Shown one piece after another: positions 41,330 to 51,043 of a DNA stretch of 64,000 bases. The notes below the pieces were generated by a model. It did no database searches. It was not told where the DNA came from and was given only the letters and a program-made list of their open reading frames with translations. A program made the translations under genes and the position numbers. Location: assembly GCA_003167555.1 (NCBI GenBank), contig PMSN01000025.1, forward strand, positions 310,001 through 374,000, written 5' to 3'. The DNA comes from Spartobacteria bacterium (GTDB lineage Bacteria; Verrucomicrobiota; Verrucomicrobiia; Chthoniobacterales; UBA10450). Numbering within the stretch: the first letter of the stretch is position 1; every line of letters starts with the position of its first letter.

Positions 41330-42268
41330 ATGAGCGCCGAAAAACAAAAGATCATTCTGGGCTCGCGCGGGAGCGAGCTGGCGCGGGCGCAAACGGCGAT
41401 GGTGCTGAATGCGTTGCGAGGAGCGTGGCCGCAACTCGACGTGCGGATCGAGATCATCAAGACCAGCGGAGACGAACGCGGAGCTGAGCCGATCGATCCG
41501 CGCGCCGGCCGCAAAGGAGTTTTCACCGGCGAAATCGAGCGCGCTTTATTGGCGGGCGCGATCGACATCGCCGTGCACAGCGCAAAAGATCTCCCGAGTG
41601 ACCCGACTGCGGGATTGGAAGTATTTGCCGCTCTTCCCCGCGCCGCAGTGGACGACGTCTTGATCCGAAAAAGTCCGGGTGATCTGGCTTCGTTGAGACG
41701 CCACGCGATCGTCGCGACGGGCAGTGTGCGTCGGCGGCATCAACTCCGCTGGCAACGTCCCGACATCGAGATTGTCGATCTGCGCGGAAATGTGCCGACG
41801 CGTTTACGGAAGCTGGTCAGCAACGAATGGGACGCCATCGTGCTGGCGCGCGCCGGGATCGAACGCCTCGGTCACGATTTATCGGGCGGGTCTTTTGTTT
41901 TTGAAGGGACGCGCTTCCATGCGGAAATTTTGTCGCGGGCTGAGTTTCTCCCGGCGGGCGGGCAGGGTGTGATCGCCTTGGAGCTGCGAAGCGAGGACGA
42001 AAACACTAAGGCACTCGCGGATCGCGTGAACCATCCCGAGACGATTCTTTGTTTGAACGCAGAAAGGGAATTTCTGCGATTGTTGCAAGGTGATTGTAAT
42101 TCACCGGTGGGCGTGCTGGCGACGATGGAGGGAAAGGTGATGAAGGTGCGCGCGCAGATTTTCGAACCTGGCGCGAGGGAGCCACACGCGGGCGAAGTCG
42201 AAGGACCGATTGAAGAAGGCGCCGAACGATTGGCCGCCCGCTTAATGGAAAAGATCAATGGCCGATAA
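41330..42268 (+). CDS. hemC: Porphobilinogen deaminase (hydroxymethylbilane synthase)
   Basis: The 312-aa enzyme polymerises four porphobilinogens. Family signatures include LGSRGSELARAQTAMV, the catalytic segment IAVHSAKDLPSD, and the dipyrromethane cofactor Cys in LQGDCNSPVG. It starts 9 bp after hemA and overlaps the next gene by 11 bp. Confidence 0.96.
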   Translation: MSAEKQKIILGSRGSELARAQTAMVLNALRGAWPQLDVRIEIIKTSGDERGAEPIDPRAGRKGVFTGEIERALLAGAIDIAVHSAKDLPSDPTAGLEVFAALPRAAVDDVLIRKSPGDLASLRRHAIVATGSVRRRHQLRWQRPDIEIVDLRGNVPTRLRKLVSNEWDAIVLARAGIERLGHDLSGGSFVFEGTRFHAEILSRAEFLPAGGQGVIALELRSEDENTKALADRVNHPETILCLNAEREFLRLLQGDCNSPVGVLATMEGKVMKVRAQIFEPGAREPHAGEVEGPIEEGAERLAARLMEKINGR

Positions 42269-43790
42269 GAAACCAAAGGGAAAATGCTGCCTCGTGGGCG
42301 CCGGGCCGGGGGATCTCGGCCTGGTCACGCTGCGGGCGAAAGAGTGCATCGAGCAGGCGGAGGTGATCGTCTACGATTACCTCTGCAACCCGGAGATGTT
42401 GAAATGGGCGCCGGAAAACGCGGAGATCATTTACGCGGGTAAAAAGGCGGGCGCGCACACCCTCACGCAGGAGGAGATCAATGCGCTTCTGGTCGAGAAA
42501 GCGCTCGCTGGAAAAAACGTCGTGCGACTTAAGGGCGGCGATCCATTCGTCTTCGGACGCGGGGCGGAGGAAGCGCAGGCGCTCGCAGCGGCGCGAATTC
42601 CATTCGTCGTCGTTCCCGGAATTACCTCGGCGATTGCCGGCCCGGCTTACGCGGGAATTCCAGTCACGCATCGCGGGAAAAATTCGCACGTCACGTTCCT
42701 GACTGGGCATGAAGATCCGGAGAAAGCCGGAAGCTCGATCGACTTCGGCGCTCTGGCGCAGTTGGGCGGAACGCAAGTGATGTTGATGGGAGTGGAACGG
42801 ATCGAATCGATCGCGCGCGAAATGCTGGCGAAGGGAATGCGGCGCGATCTGCCGGTGGCGTTGATTCGATGGGCCACGACGGGGCGGCAGGAGACATTGG
42901 TCGGCACGCTCGAAAATATCGCGGAGCGCGTCACCAAGAGTGGCTTCACCGCGCCGGCGGTGGCGGTGTTCGGTGAGGTCGTTGCCTTGCGCGAACAACT
43001 GAATTGGTTTGAAGATCGCCCACTTTCCGGGAAGCGGATCGTTGTGACCCGGACCCGCACGCAAGCCGGAGTGTTGAGCGAAGAACTGCGCGCCCTGGGC
43101 GCCGACGTGATCGAGCTGCCGACGATCCGGATCGAGCCGCCCAACGACTTGCGCGCGTTCGCCGAGCTGGTGCAAGAGGCGCACGCCTATGATTGGATCG
43201 TCTTCACGAGCCCGAACGGCGTCACGGCGTTCTTCGATTTGTTCTACAAGCTTTACGACGACGCGCGCGAGATCGGCGGTGCGCGCATCGCGGCGATCGG
43301 CGCGGCGACAGCGCAGCGGATCAAGGAATTTCGGCTGCACGTCGATCTGCAACCAGAGGAATTCGTGGCGGAAGCGCTCGTGCGCGAGTTCCGGAAGGAG
43401 GGCGGCGTGGAAAACCTGAGGATTCTTCTGGCCCGAGCGGAGAAGGCGCGGGATTTGCTTCCGAAAGAGCTATCGGCCTTGGGAGCTATTGTGGATGAAG
43501 GTTTCGCCTACCGCACGGTCCCCGAAACGCGCGACGAGACCGGCGCGCGGCGCCGATTATTGGAGGAAGGCGCAGATCTGATCACTTTTACCAGCTCATC
43601 GACAGTGGAAAATTTTCTCGCACTTGATTTGCCGTGGCCGGCGCGGATGCAGGTCGCGAGCATCGGCCCGGTGACTTCGCAGACTGCGCGCGCTCGTGGC
43701 TTGGAGGTCGCGGTCGAAGCGCGCCGGCACGATATCCCGGGGTTGGTCGAGGCCGTGCGCAAATTTTTCCTGGGCAAAAGCGAGGAATGA
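42258..43790 (+). CDS. cobA-hemD: Fused uroporphyrinogen-III methyltransferase / uroporphyrinogen-III synthase
   Basis: Residues 1 to about 255 are the SAM-dependent methyltransferase (LVGAGPGDLGLVTLRA, VRLKGGDPFVFGRGAEE), which makes precorrin-2. Residues about 258-510 are HemD (PLSGKRIVVTRTRTQAGVL, DWIVFTSPNGVTAFF), which closes the ring to uroporphyrinogen III. This fusion is known from several phyla. It starts inside hemC and its TGA overlaps the grpE ATG. Confidence 0.95.
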   Translation: MADKKPKGKCCLVGAGPGDLGLVTLRAKECIEQAEVIVYDYLCNPEMLKWAPENAEIIYAGKKAGAHTLTQEEINALLVEKALAGKNVVRLKGGDPFVFGRGAEEAQALAAARIPFVVVPGITSAIAGPAYAGIPVTHRGKNSHVTFLTGHEDPEKAGSSIDFGALAQLGGTQVMLMGVERIESIAREMLAKGMRRDLPVALIRWATTGRQETLVGTLENIAERVTKSGFTAPAVAVFGEVVALREQLNWFEDRPLSGKRIVVTRTRTQAGVLSEELRALGADVIELPTIRIEPPNDLRAFAELVQEAHAYDWIVFTSPNGVTAFFDLFYKLYDDAREIGGARIAAIGAATAQRIKEFRLHVDLQPEEFVAEALVREFRKEGGVENLRILLARAEKARDLLPKELSALGAIVDEGFAYRTVPETRDETGARRRLLEEGADLITFTSSSTVENFLALDLPWPARMQVASIGPVTSQTARARGLEVAVEARRHDIPGLVEAVRKFFLGKSEE

Positions 43791-44506
43791 AGACGCCGAT
43801 GGAGATCAAGATCGCGGACGAATTTGCCTCGACGATGCAACAGTTGAGCGCAGAGGCGGAGAAGACCTTGCCGGGGGAGGCGTGGGAGGACGGGAGCAGC
43901 AACGCCGAACAGTTCGCGCAAATCCTGGAGGAATTCCGCGCCTTGAATGGCAGGCTTCAAAATTTCGAAGAGACCGTCACGGGTCGATTCGAAAAACTGG
44001 AAGGCGCGGAGAAGCCCGATCTCGCGGAGCAATTCCGCAAGCTGGATGAACACATGGCGGGAATCCGTAACACCGAGACTGTCAATCAACGGCTCTTCGA
44101 TTCGCTCCATGAAGAGCTGATCAAGTATCGCGACAACTTCCTGCACGAGTCATTGCAGAAACCGTTCATTCGCGATCTCATCATTTTGTTCGACGACCTG
44201 AGCTCTCTCTCCTCGCAACTCCAAACCGCCGCGGAAGGTGGCGACACGAAGCGGAGAATGCTGGGGCAGTGGCACGCCAATCTGGAGAACGCGATCCATT
44301 CGCTCACCGAAATTCTGCACCGGATGGAAGTGAGCGAGATCGAACCGAAAGAGATGGTAGACCGCGCCTTTCATCGCGTGGTGAGTTTCGAGCCGGCGGA
44401 TTTTGCGGAAGACGAAGGCCGGATCGTGATGCGCGTGAAACGCGGATTTCTCTGGCGCGATCAGGTTTTGCGACCCGAAGAAGTGGTCGCCAAGCGTTTC
44501 GGCTAA
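43787..44506 (+). CDS. grpE: GrpE-type nucleotide exchange factor
   Basis: The 239-aa protein has a long N-terminal coiled coil (residues 30-120), a KYRDNFLHESLQKPFIRDLI helix, and a C-terminal beta domain with FHRVVSFEPADFAEDEGRI, ending VLRPEEVVAKRFG. This is the GrpE fold, which swaps ADP for ATP on Hsp70. The sequence is divergent from canonical GrpE, and the next gene is a short Hsp70, so it may serve that paralogue. The start ATG overlaps the stop of cobA-hemD. Confidence 0.82.
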   Translation: MKTPMEIKIADEFASTMQQLSAEAEKTLPGEAWEDGSSNAEQFAQILEEFRALNGRLQNFEETVTGRFEKLEGAEKPDLAEQFRKLDEHMAGIRNTETVNQRLFDSLHEELIKYRDNFLHESLQKPFIRDLIILFDDLSSLSSQLQTAAEGGDTKRRMLGQWHANLENAIHSLTEILHRMEVSEIEPKEMVDRAFHRVVSFEPADFAEDEGRIVMRVKRGFLWRDQVLRPEEVVAKRFG

Positions 44507-44635
44507 CTCAGAGCAAGAGCTAGCGTTGGACGGCGAGAATTCACGGTAATTTCCGCGCCCGAGCGGGCATGGAAATTGCACCCTCTGGAGTGCGGAAAAC
44601 CATCGTTTTCCATCAGCTCAATCAACACTCACAAA

Positions 44636-46198
44636 ATGACTCGAAGAAAAGCCATCGGAATCGATCTTGGCACCACCTTCTGCGCGGTCGCGCACATCGA
44701 CGTTTACGGCAAGCCGCAGATCATCCCGAACGCCGAAAGCGAACGCATCACGCCGTCGGTTATTCTTTTCGATAGCGAGAGCGTGATCGTCGGCACCCTC
44801 GCGAAGAACAGTTCCGTCGCCGAAGCGGAACGGATCGTCGACTTTGTGAAGCGCGAGATAGGCAAGCCGAAGGAGCAATTCCATCGCGAATTCAACGGGA
44901 AGATTTATTCGGCCGAAGAATTGTCGGCGCTCATCCTGCGCAAGCTGAAAGCGGACGCCGAAAAGTATTTGAAGGAGCCGGTGACCGACGCGGTCATCAC
45001 CGTGCCCGCCTATTTCAACGACGCCGAACGCACGGCCACGATCACCGCCGGTCAGCTCGCCGGGCTCAATGTTTTGCAGATCATCAACGAGCCGACGGCG
45101 GCGGCTGTCGCCTACGGTCTCGATAAACTGGATGAAGACCAGACTGTTTTCGTTTTCGATCTCGGCGGCGGAACGTTCGACGTCACGATCATGCGCATTC
45201 AGGGGCAGGGCATCGAGATGCTCGCGACGAATGGCGATCATCGGCTCGGCGGCAAAGATTGGGACGACGTGATTGTGAATCACGTGGCGGAGGAGTTTGA
45301 TCGCGCGCACGGCGAGAACCCGCTCCTGGATTTGCAGAGCTACCAGGACCTTCAGAGCCGCGCGCTCGCGGCCAAGATTCAACTGTCGAGCCGGCCGCGC
45401 ACGGCGCTCGTGCACAGCCACAACGGAAAGAGCGTCAAGGTCGAGCTGACGCGGGAAGAGTTCGAACTCAAGACGCGGCATCTGGTCGAGAAATGCAAAA
45501 CGATTTGCGAGATGGTTTTGCAGGAAGCGAAGATGGAGTGGAGCGACATCGACAAAGTGCTGCTCGTCGGCGGCATGACCCGGATGCCGATGGTTCGCGA
45601 GATGGTGGTGAAGCTTTCGTCCGTCCCGATGGTGGACGATGTGAACCCGGACGAAGCCGTCGCCGTGGGCGCCGCCATCCAGGGGATTCTGTCCTTGCTG
45701 CGCGAGGAGGAAGTCTCCGGCGTGAGGACCTTGCCGGAAAATACCAGGATGCAGTTTTCTTCCCGCGAAGGCGGACTCATCCAGGTGACGAACATCACCT
45801 CGCACACGCTCGGCGTCGTGCTCTGGGACGAAGCGCACCTCGAGGAATACGTTTTCCCGATGATCCGCAAGATGACGGCAATTCCGGCGATGGCGAAGAA
45901 TTCATTCGGCACCGCGAGCGCGAACATGCAGCGGGCCGTGGTCCGCGTCGTGGAAGGCGAGAGCACGCTGCCCGCCGAGTGCACACCGCTCGGACTTTGC
46001 GACGTCGAGTTGCCGGCATTTTTGCCGAAAGGGTCGCCGGTTGAGCTGACTTACGAGTACAATGCCAATCAGGTCCTGGAAGTTTCGGTCAACGCCTGCG
46101 GAAACGAAGCGACGGTGAGCATCGAGCGAAATACCGGCCTCGCGCCGAATGAAGTTGAGCGCGCGACGGCGGGCCTCGGCGCCATTGCGGTCGCATGA
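44636..46198 (+). CDS. Short DnaK-like Hsp70 chaperone
   Basis: The 520-aa protein has a complete Hsp70 ATPase domain: IGIDLGTTFCAVAHIDVYGK, INEPTAAAVAYGLDKLDE, FDLGGGTFDVTIMRI and VLLVGGMTRMPM. The substrate-binding beta domain follows (SSREGGLIQVTNITSHTLGV), but the protein stops soon after it, so the helical lid of canonical DnaK (about 638 aa) is missing. It is a paralogue rather than the main DnaK. It is preceded by grpE and followed after 1 bp by a J-like/FGE protein. Confidence 0.92.
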   Translation: MTRRKAIGIDLGTTFCAVAHIDVYGKPQIIPNAESERITPSVILFDSESVIVGTLAKNSSVAEAERIVDFVKREIGKPKEQFHREFNGKIYSAEELSALILRKLKADAEKYLKEPVTDAVITVPAYFNDAERTATITAGQLAGLNVLQIINEPTAAAVAYGLDKLDEDQTVFVFDLGGGTFDVTIMRIQGQGIEMLATNGDHRLGGKDWDDVIVNHVAEEFDRAHGENPLLDLQSYQDLQSRALAAKIQLSSRPRTALVHSHNGKSVKVELTREEFELKTRHLVEKCKTICEMVLQEAKMEWSDIDKVLLVGGMTRMPMVREMVVKLSSVPMVDDVNPDEAVAVGAAIQGILSLLREEEVSGVRTLPENTRMQFSSREGGLIQVTNITSHTLGVVLWDEAHLEEYVFPMIRKMTAIPAMAKNSFGTASANMQRAVVRVVEGESTLPAECTPLGLCDVELPAFLPKGSPVELTYEYNANQVLEVSVNACGNEATVSIERNTGLAPNEVERATAGLGAIAVA

Positions 46199-46199
46199 C

Positions 46200-47795
46200 A
46201 TGATGCAATACGACTCGCAGTTTCCCGTCCCCCTGCCGGATGACCCGCAGAAGTGGGACGGCTGGAGCAAATACAAGTCGCGCAATTTCTACGAGCGGCT
46301 CTGTCTTGATCCCCACGCGAATCCGAGCAACGAACTCATCGAAGAGCATTGCCGGGAGTTGATGCGGTGGTGGCAGAAGAAGCTGCCGCTCAAGAACCAG
46401 CCGAGCAATCCGCTCGCGCAGTTGCTGCGGCCGGGATTGGACGAATCGTCGCGCTATCTCACCGAGGCCAGGGTGGAATTGCTCGATCCCGCGCGGCGCC
46501 GGCAATTGGATTCGGTGCTGGCCGCGCAAGCCACTGAGCAAGCGGTCATCGAGTTTCACAAGTATCTGACCTTCGCTCTCGCGGATGGAACGTTAACAGT
46601 CGAGGAAGAGAAGAGCCTTCACCAGTTTGGAAGCGAACACGGTCTTACCCAGGAACAGATCGCGTCTTACATCGAAGCCGAGCTGACGGATAGCGGCGCG
46701 AAACGCGTAACGCCTGAGACCAAACCGGCGCCCGAGGAGTCGAGAAAAGAACTCAGGGGCCGCCGCCAAACCTCGGTGGATCCCAAGGAAGATTTCCTGC
46801 GGATGCTTCGGCTCAGCGGCCTCGATAGCGACGGAATGGCGGACGAAACGCGGGATGCGTTCGTCAACATGGCGGAAAATCTCGGCATCGAGCCCAGCGA
46901 CGCGGAAGACCTCGTCGATCTTTACCTCGAAGAAGCCGACAAGATGTCCGATCCCGAGTCGTTGCCACCGCCGCGCGTCACGGTGGTCCAGCCGGCGCAG
47001 GTCCAGGCTGCTCCCGCATCTGCCCCGGCGCCGAGCGTGGATCATGAGGGCGCGCGTCTTGCAAATTATGTGAACTCGCTCGGTTGCCAGATGCTCTTCA
47101 TTCCTTCGGGTGAATTTCTCATGGGCAGTGAAGCCATCGACGCCGGTCCCAACGAGCGGCCCGTGACCAAGGTGACCTTGAGCAGGTTTTACATTTCCCG
47201 CTTCCCGATCACGAACGCCGAATACGAGCAGTTCGATCACAGCCATGGCCGGAAGCGTGCTCCCGGCACGAGCGATCTTCACCCCGTCGTCTACGTCAGC
47301 AGCCTCGACGCGATCAAGTTCTGCCAGTCGTTGTCAGCCCGGGAACGAAAAAGATACCGCCTTCCGACGGAAGCGGAATGGGAGTATGCCGCCCGAGGCA
47401 CCGACAACCGCAATTACCCATGGGGAAATCATCAAGGCCGGGGCGACCTGGCGAACTTCGCCGATCGCAACACGGTCTTTGCCTGGAGCGACCACGAGAT
47501 CGATGACGGTTACCCCGAAAGTTCACCCGTCGGCGCGTTTCCGTTTGGGGCCAGCCCGTTCGGCTTGGAAGACATGGCGGGAAATGTTTGGGAATGGTGC
47601 CACGATTTTTTCGAACCCTACCGCGGAGTGCCCAAGGTAAATCCGCGCGGGCCGACGGCGGGAGCGAAACGAGTTTATCGAGGCGGCAGCTGGAAATCGC
47701 GCTTCAACAGCCTGCGAGCGTCCGCGCGCGGTTCCAATATGCCGAATTACTCCTGCAACGACCTCGGCTTCCGCGTCGTTTGCGAATGTGAATAA
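46200..47795 (+). CDS. J-like and TerB-like N-terminus fused to a formylglycine-generating-enzyme-like domain
   Basis: The 531-aa protein has three parts. Residues about 20-110 follow the helical plan of a J domain (RNFYERLCLDPHANPS, then ELLDPARRRQLDSVL), but the HPD motif is missing (RWWQKKL at that place). Residues about 120-165 resemble a TerB/EF-hand-like helical pair (LADGTLTVEEEKSLHQFG). A Pro/Ala linker leads to a C-terminal SUMF1/FGE-sulfatase domain (FIPSGEFLMGSEAIDAG, RLPTEAEWEYAARG, GNVWEWCHDFF, VYRGGSW). FGE-like domains bind or modify proteins; the Cys pair of true FGE is not clear. Its place after grpE and dnaK suggests an Hsp70 client or cofactor. Confidence 0.82.
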   Translation: MMQYDSQFPVPLPDDPQKWDGWSKYKSRNFYERLCLDPHANPSNELIEEHCRELMRWWQKKLPLKNQPSNPLAQLLRPGLDESSRYLTEARVELLDPARRRQLDSVLAAQATEQAVIEFHKYLTFALADGTLTVEEEKSLHQFGSEHGLTQEQIASYIEAELTDSGAKRVTPETKPAPEESRKELRGRRQTSVDPKEDFLRMLRLSGLDSDGMADETRDAFVNMAENLGIEPSDAEDLVDLYLEEADKMSDPESLPPPRVTVVQPAQVQAAPASAPAPSVDHEGARLANYVNSLGCQMLFIPSGEFLMGSEAIDAGPNERPVTKVTLSRFYISRFPITNAEYEQFDHSHGRKRAPGTSDLHPVVYVSSLDAIKFCQSLSARERKRYRLPTEAEWEYAARGTDNRNYPWGNHQGRGDLANFADRNTVFAWSDHEIDDGYPESSPVGAFPFGASPFGLEDMAGNVWEWCHDFFEPYRGVPKVNPRGPTAGAKRVYRGGSWKSRFNSLRASARGSNMPNYSCNDLGFRVVCECE

Positions 47796-47796
47796 G

Positions 47797-47849
47797 GTAG
47801 GGCGATTGACCTTAATCGCCCGGGCGGTCAGACCAACCGCCGAGCCTAC
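47797..47849. terminator. Double hairpin between convergent genes
   Basis: GGCGATT/AATCGCC at 47801-47820 and GGCGGT/ACCGCC at 47823-47841 form two stems, and the outer GTAGG/CCTAC ends also pair. The rpsU stop codon lies inside it. It is a likely bidirectional terminator, related to the GGTAGGGCG repeat type. Confidence 0.65.
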
Positions 47850-48043
47850 GAGGGATTGAACCGGAACTTCGTGCGGCCACGCTTCGCGTTGGCCTTGGCC
47901 TTACGCCGGCTTTTTTGGTTTGGCGTTTCGAATGCGCGCAACCGGCGGACTTCTTCCAAAATGCCCTCGGCATCCAGCTTATTCTTCAGCCGCTTTAACG
48001 CCCGGTCGACAGGCTCACCTTTACGCACAATGACTTCTGGCAT
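47846..48043 (-). CDS. rpsU: 30S ribosomal protein bS21
   Basis: The 65-aa protein begins MPEVIVRKGEPVDRALKRLK and has the basic C-terminus of bS21, which helps initiation near the 16S 3' end. A GAGGAA ribosome binding site lies upstream of the ATG on the minus strand. Its stop codon lies within the hairpin at 47797-47849. Confidence 0.93.
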   Translation of the reverse strand: MPEVIVRKGEPVDRALKRLKNKLDAEGILEEVRRLRAFETPNQKSRRKAKANAKRGRTKFRFNPS

Positions 48044-48148
48044 GGTAGATTCCTCGCTTTGAAAAATTGCCGGTCCGCCCGGTGAATCCGAGACTACTCG
48101 GGCCGGAGACAGGCGTCAACTATTGTGAATAACTTTCGCTTTCTCTCC

Positions 48149-48228
48149 CTGTAGCCGCCGTCCTGTGGGCGGCGTCGACTTCGGAATGAAAGGGCCATTA
48201 GGCGCTTCGCACAGCGAAGCGGCTACAG
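48149..48228. repeat. Palindrome with CTGTAGCCG/CGGCTACAG ends
   Basis: The 9-bp ends pair perfectly, and inner CGCTTCGC/GCGAAGCG stems form a small hairpin. It lies between secDF and rpsU, directly after the secDF stop. Confidence 0.7.
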
Positions 48229-48231
48229 CAC

Positions 48232-50577
48232 CTAACCCGTAGGGCCCGTGGCGGCTGCGGCTTTTTCCGTCACCTCGCGGCGCAGGGTCGAAGCGCTGCC
48301 GCCGCGCGCCCGCGTCCACCAAAGCACGATGGGCGAGGCGATGAAGATGGAGGAGTAGGTTCCGACCACGACGCCGATGATGATCGCCAGGGCAAAATCG
48401 CGCAGGACGGAACCGCCCAGGAAAAAGAGACAAAGGATCGGGATCAGCGTGACCGTGCTCGTCAGGATCGTGCGGCTCAGCGTCTGGTTGATGCTGTCGT
48501 TCATGATCTGTTCGATGGAACCGCGCTTGCCGCTGGCCAGACCTTCGCGGATTCGATCGTAAACGACGATCGTGTCGTTAATTGAATAGCCGGCAATCGT
48601 CAGGACCGCGCCGACCATCGTTAATGTCAGCTCGCGGTGGAGCAGCGAAAAAACTCCGACCGTAATAATGACGTCGTGCAGCAACGCGACGATTGCCCCG
48701 ACGGCAAACGACAGCTCGAAACGAAACGTGACGAAAATCAGAATGCCGAGAATGCCCAGCCCGAGTGCGATGAGCGAATTCCTGGCCAGCTCGCCGCCGA
48801 CAAGCGCACCGACGCGTTCCGCGCCTTCGATTTTGAATTGCGCCTCCGGCATCGTCTTCATCACCTGGCTTTCGACGGCATCGCTCGTCCGCAAGGGAGT
48901 GCGGACCGTGATGTAGTATTTGCCGCCTTGGGCCGATTCCTGAATGGACGCGTCGCCGAAGTGCAACGGGGTCAGCGCCTGCCGGACCTGGCCGATGTCG
49001 ATGACTTTGGGCGAACTCAGAGTGAGCAGGTCGCCACCTCTGAAATCGACGCCGAAATTCTTTTCGCCCCGCGCGTAAAAGGAAGTCGCGCCGGCAATGA
49101 TCAACGCGAGCGAGCACATGCAGGCCAGAAAACCTTTGCCGAGGAAATTGATATGTTGCGACGAGATCAAGTGCAGCATCGAGACCTTCTTCACTCGATC
49201 CGTATCCACGAACCAGCCAAAGACATTGCGCCCCACGATGAGCGCGGTGAAAAGCGAAGCGAAAATGCCGATCGTGAGTGAAATCGCAAAGCCCCGCACC
49301 GGGCCGGTCGCTTTTAAGAACAAGATTATCGCCGTGATCAGCGTCGTGACGTTGGCGTCGAAGATCGAGCTGAACGCTTTTTGATAGGCGGCTTGCATCG
49401 CGATCTTCAAGGATTTGCCGAGCGCCAGCTCCTCGCGCAGCCGCTCGTAAATCAAAACGCTCGCGTCGACCGCCAGGCCGATGGTGAGGATAATACCCGC
49501 GATGCCGGGGAGCGTGAGAACGACTCCGCCCGGGATGAGCTGAAACGCGCCGATGAGCAGGACGATGTTGATGAGCAGCGCGAGACACGCGATCACGCCG
49601 ACGAATCGGTAGTAAGTCATGACGCACACCAGAGTAATCGCGAGGCCGAGCAGACCCGCCAGGATGCTCGCGCGGATCGAATCGAGCCCGAGGGTGGGCG
49701 AGACGCTGCGTTCCTCCTCGATGCTGACCGGCGTTTGCAACGGATTCTCCAACACGCTCGCGAGATTCCGCGCCTCCTTTTCCTCGAAGCGACCGGTAAT
49801 GACTGCCGTGCCGCCGTAAATCGCGTCCTTAATTACCGGGGCTGATTGAATGGCGCCATCGAGCACAATGGCGAACCGGTACCCTTTGAATTTTTCCGTG
49901 ATGTTTCCGAATATCTTTGCGCCTTCCGCATCGAAGTTCAGCTTCACCGACCAACCTTCATTCCCGTACTCCGCGTTGGACTGGGAGACGTGCTCCCCGC
50001 CCAGGTCGGCCTTCTTTTTCACCAGAAGCCGCTCTTCTTCCTGCTTCTTTCCCTCTTGGGCGCGAAGCTTGTTAATCTCGATTTTGTATTCGGGCGGAAT
50101 GACCTCCGTGCCGGCGTCGATCCCCCGCAGCCGCTCGCCGTTATCGGGATAAACCAGGCGGAACTCGAGCTTCGCCACCCGCGAAAGTTGCTGGCGCGCT
50201 TCCTGGATTTTTTCCGTGCTCAACCCCGGGATCTGCACCAGGATCCGATCCTTCCCGACCGGGCTGATGATCGGTTCGCTCGCGCCAAAATAATCGACGC
50301 GTTTCCGGATCACTTCGACCGCCTGGTCGAGCATTGCCGGCGTGATTTCCTTGTCCGTCTGCTGGAGCCTGATCAGGAACGACGTGCCGCCTTTGATGTC
50401 GAGCCCGAGCGCGATTTTTTTGTCGGGCGGATAAACCATCATCACGCTCATGGCCACCGCCACCACCACCAGCGCCATCGCGAGAATGCGTTTCCGCGTG
50501 CCGTAATCGGTCGCGAAGTACCAGCCGAAAAGTCCGAGCCAAAGCAGCTCGATGAAAAACATGACGCCGGGAGTCAT
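48232..50577 (-). CDS. secDF: Fused SecD-SecF protein export subunit
   Basis: The 781-aa protein joins SecD (residues 1 to about 460: DIKGGTSFLIRL, the PPEYKIE periplasmic part, LPGIAGIILTIGLAVDASVL) and SecF (about 480-781: FRGGDLLTLSS, TIAGYSINDTIVVYDRIRE). SecDF uses the proton gradient to pull preproteins out of SecYEG. Both RND-type helix bundles with their conserved Asp are visible. The start ATG is 8 bp after yajC. The fusion is known in several phyla. Confidence 0.96.
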   Translation of the reverse strand: MTPGVMFFIELLWLGLFGWYFATDYGTRKRILAMALVVVAVAMSVMMVYPPDKKIALGLDIKGGTSFLIRLQQTDKEITPAMLDQAVEVIRKRVDYFGASEPIISPVGKDRILVQIPGLSTEKIQEARQQLSRVAKLEFRLVYPDNGERLRGIDAGTEVIPPEYKIEINKLRAQEGKKQEEERLLVKKKADLGGEHVSQSNAEYGNEGWSVKLNFDAEGAKIFGNITEKFKGYRFAIVLDGAIQSAPVIKDAIYGGTAVITGRFEEKEARNLASVLENPLQTPVSIEEERSVSPTLGLDSIRASILAGLLGLAITLVCVMTYYRFVGVIACLALLINIVLLIGAFQLIPGGVVLTLPGIAGIILTIGLAVDASVLIYERLREELALGKSLKIAMQAAYQKAFSSIFDANVTTLITAIILFLKATGPVRGFAISLTIGIFASLFTALIVGRNVFGWFVDTDRVKKVSMLHLISSQHINFLGKGFLACMCSLALIIAGATSFYARGEKNFGVDFRGGDLLTLSSPKVIDIGQVRQALTPLHFGDASIQESAQGGKYYITVRTPLRTSDAVESQVMKTMPEAQFKIEGAERVGALVGGELARNSLIALGLGILGILIFVTFRFELSFAVGAIVALLHDVIITVGVFSLLHRELTLTMVGAVLTIAGYSINDTIVVYDRIREGLASGKRGSIEQIMNDSINQTLSRTILTSTVTLIPILCLFFLGGSVLRDFALAIIIGVVVGTYSSIFIASPIVLWWTRARGGSASTLRREVTEKAAAATGPTG

Positions 50578-50585
50578 TTCAGCGA

Positions 50586-50903
50586 TTAGCCCTCAGTGGT
50601 TTTCACCACGTTCGTCACGGCGGTCTTCTCCATTTCCAGCTTCACGTTATCGGCGACCTTCACGATCACGGTCGTCTCTTTCACGTTCGAGATCAGACCG
50701 TGGATGCCCGATGAGGTCACGACGCGATCGCCCGTTTTTAGCGAAGAGACGAGCTTGGTCTGCTCTTTTTGCCGGCGCATCTGCGGCCGGATCATCACGT
50801 AATACGCGACCACGAACATTAAGATGAAAGGAAGAATGCCGAGGAGCCCGGCCCCGGGCGCGGGCGCGGGAGCGGTGGTTTGTGCGAGAAGAATGGAAAA
50901 CAT
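50586..50903 (-). CDS. yajC: Preprotein translocase subunit YajC
   Basis: YajC is a small SecDF partner. The 105-aa protein has one membrane helix (LPFILMFVVAYYVMIRPQ) followed by MRRQKEQTKLVSSLKTGDRV and VTSSGIHGLISNV, the family hallmark. It lies just upstream of secDF on the same strand. Confidence 0.95.
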   Translation of the reverse strand: MFSILLAQTTAPAPAPGAGLLGILPFILMFVVAYYVMIRPQMRRQKEQTKLVSSLKTGDRVVTSSGIHGLISNVKETTVIVKVADNVKLEMEKTAVTNVVKTTEG

Positions 50904-51043
50904 GATGTTGGAGCTGGAATTTTTCGCGGCCCCGCGGCTGGCGGCAAGCCAAGGCGGACGAGCGGCTTCTTACTGAGCACAAGCCCGCTCAAATTGCAAG
51001 GGATCGAACAATGTTGCGGACTACGGACTTCCAGTCCTCGCCG

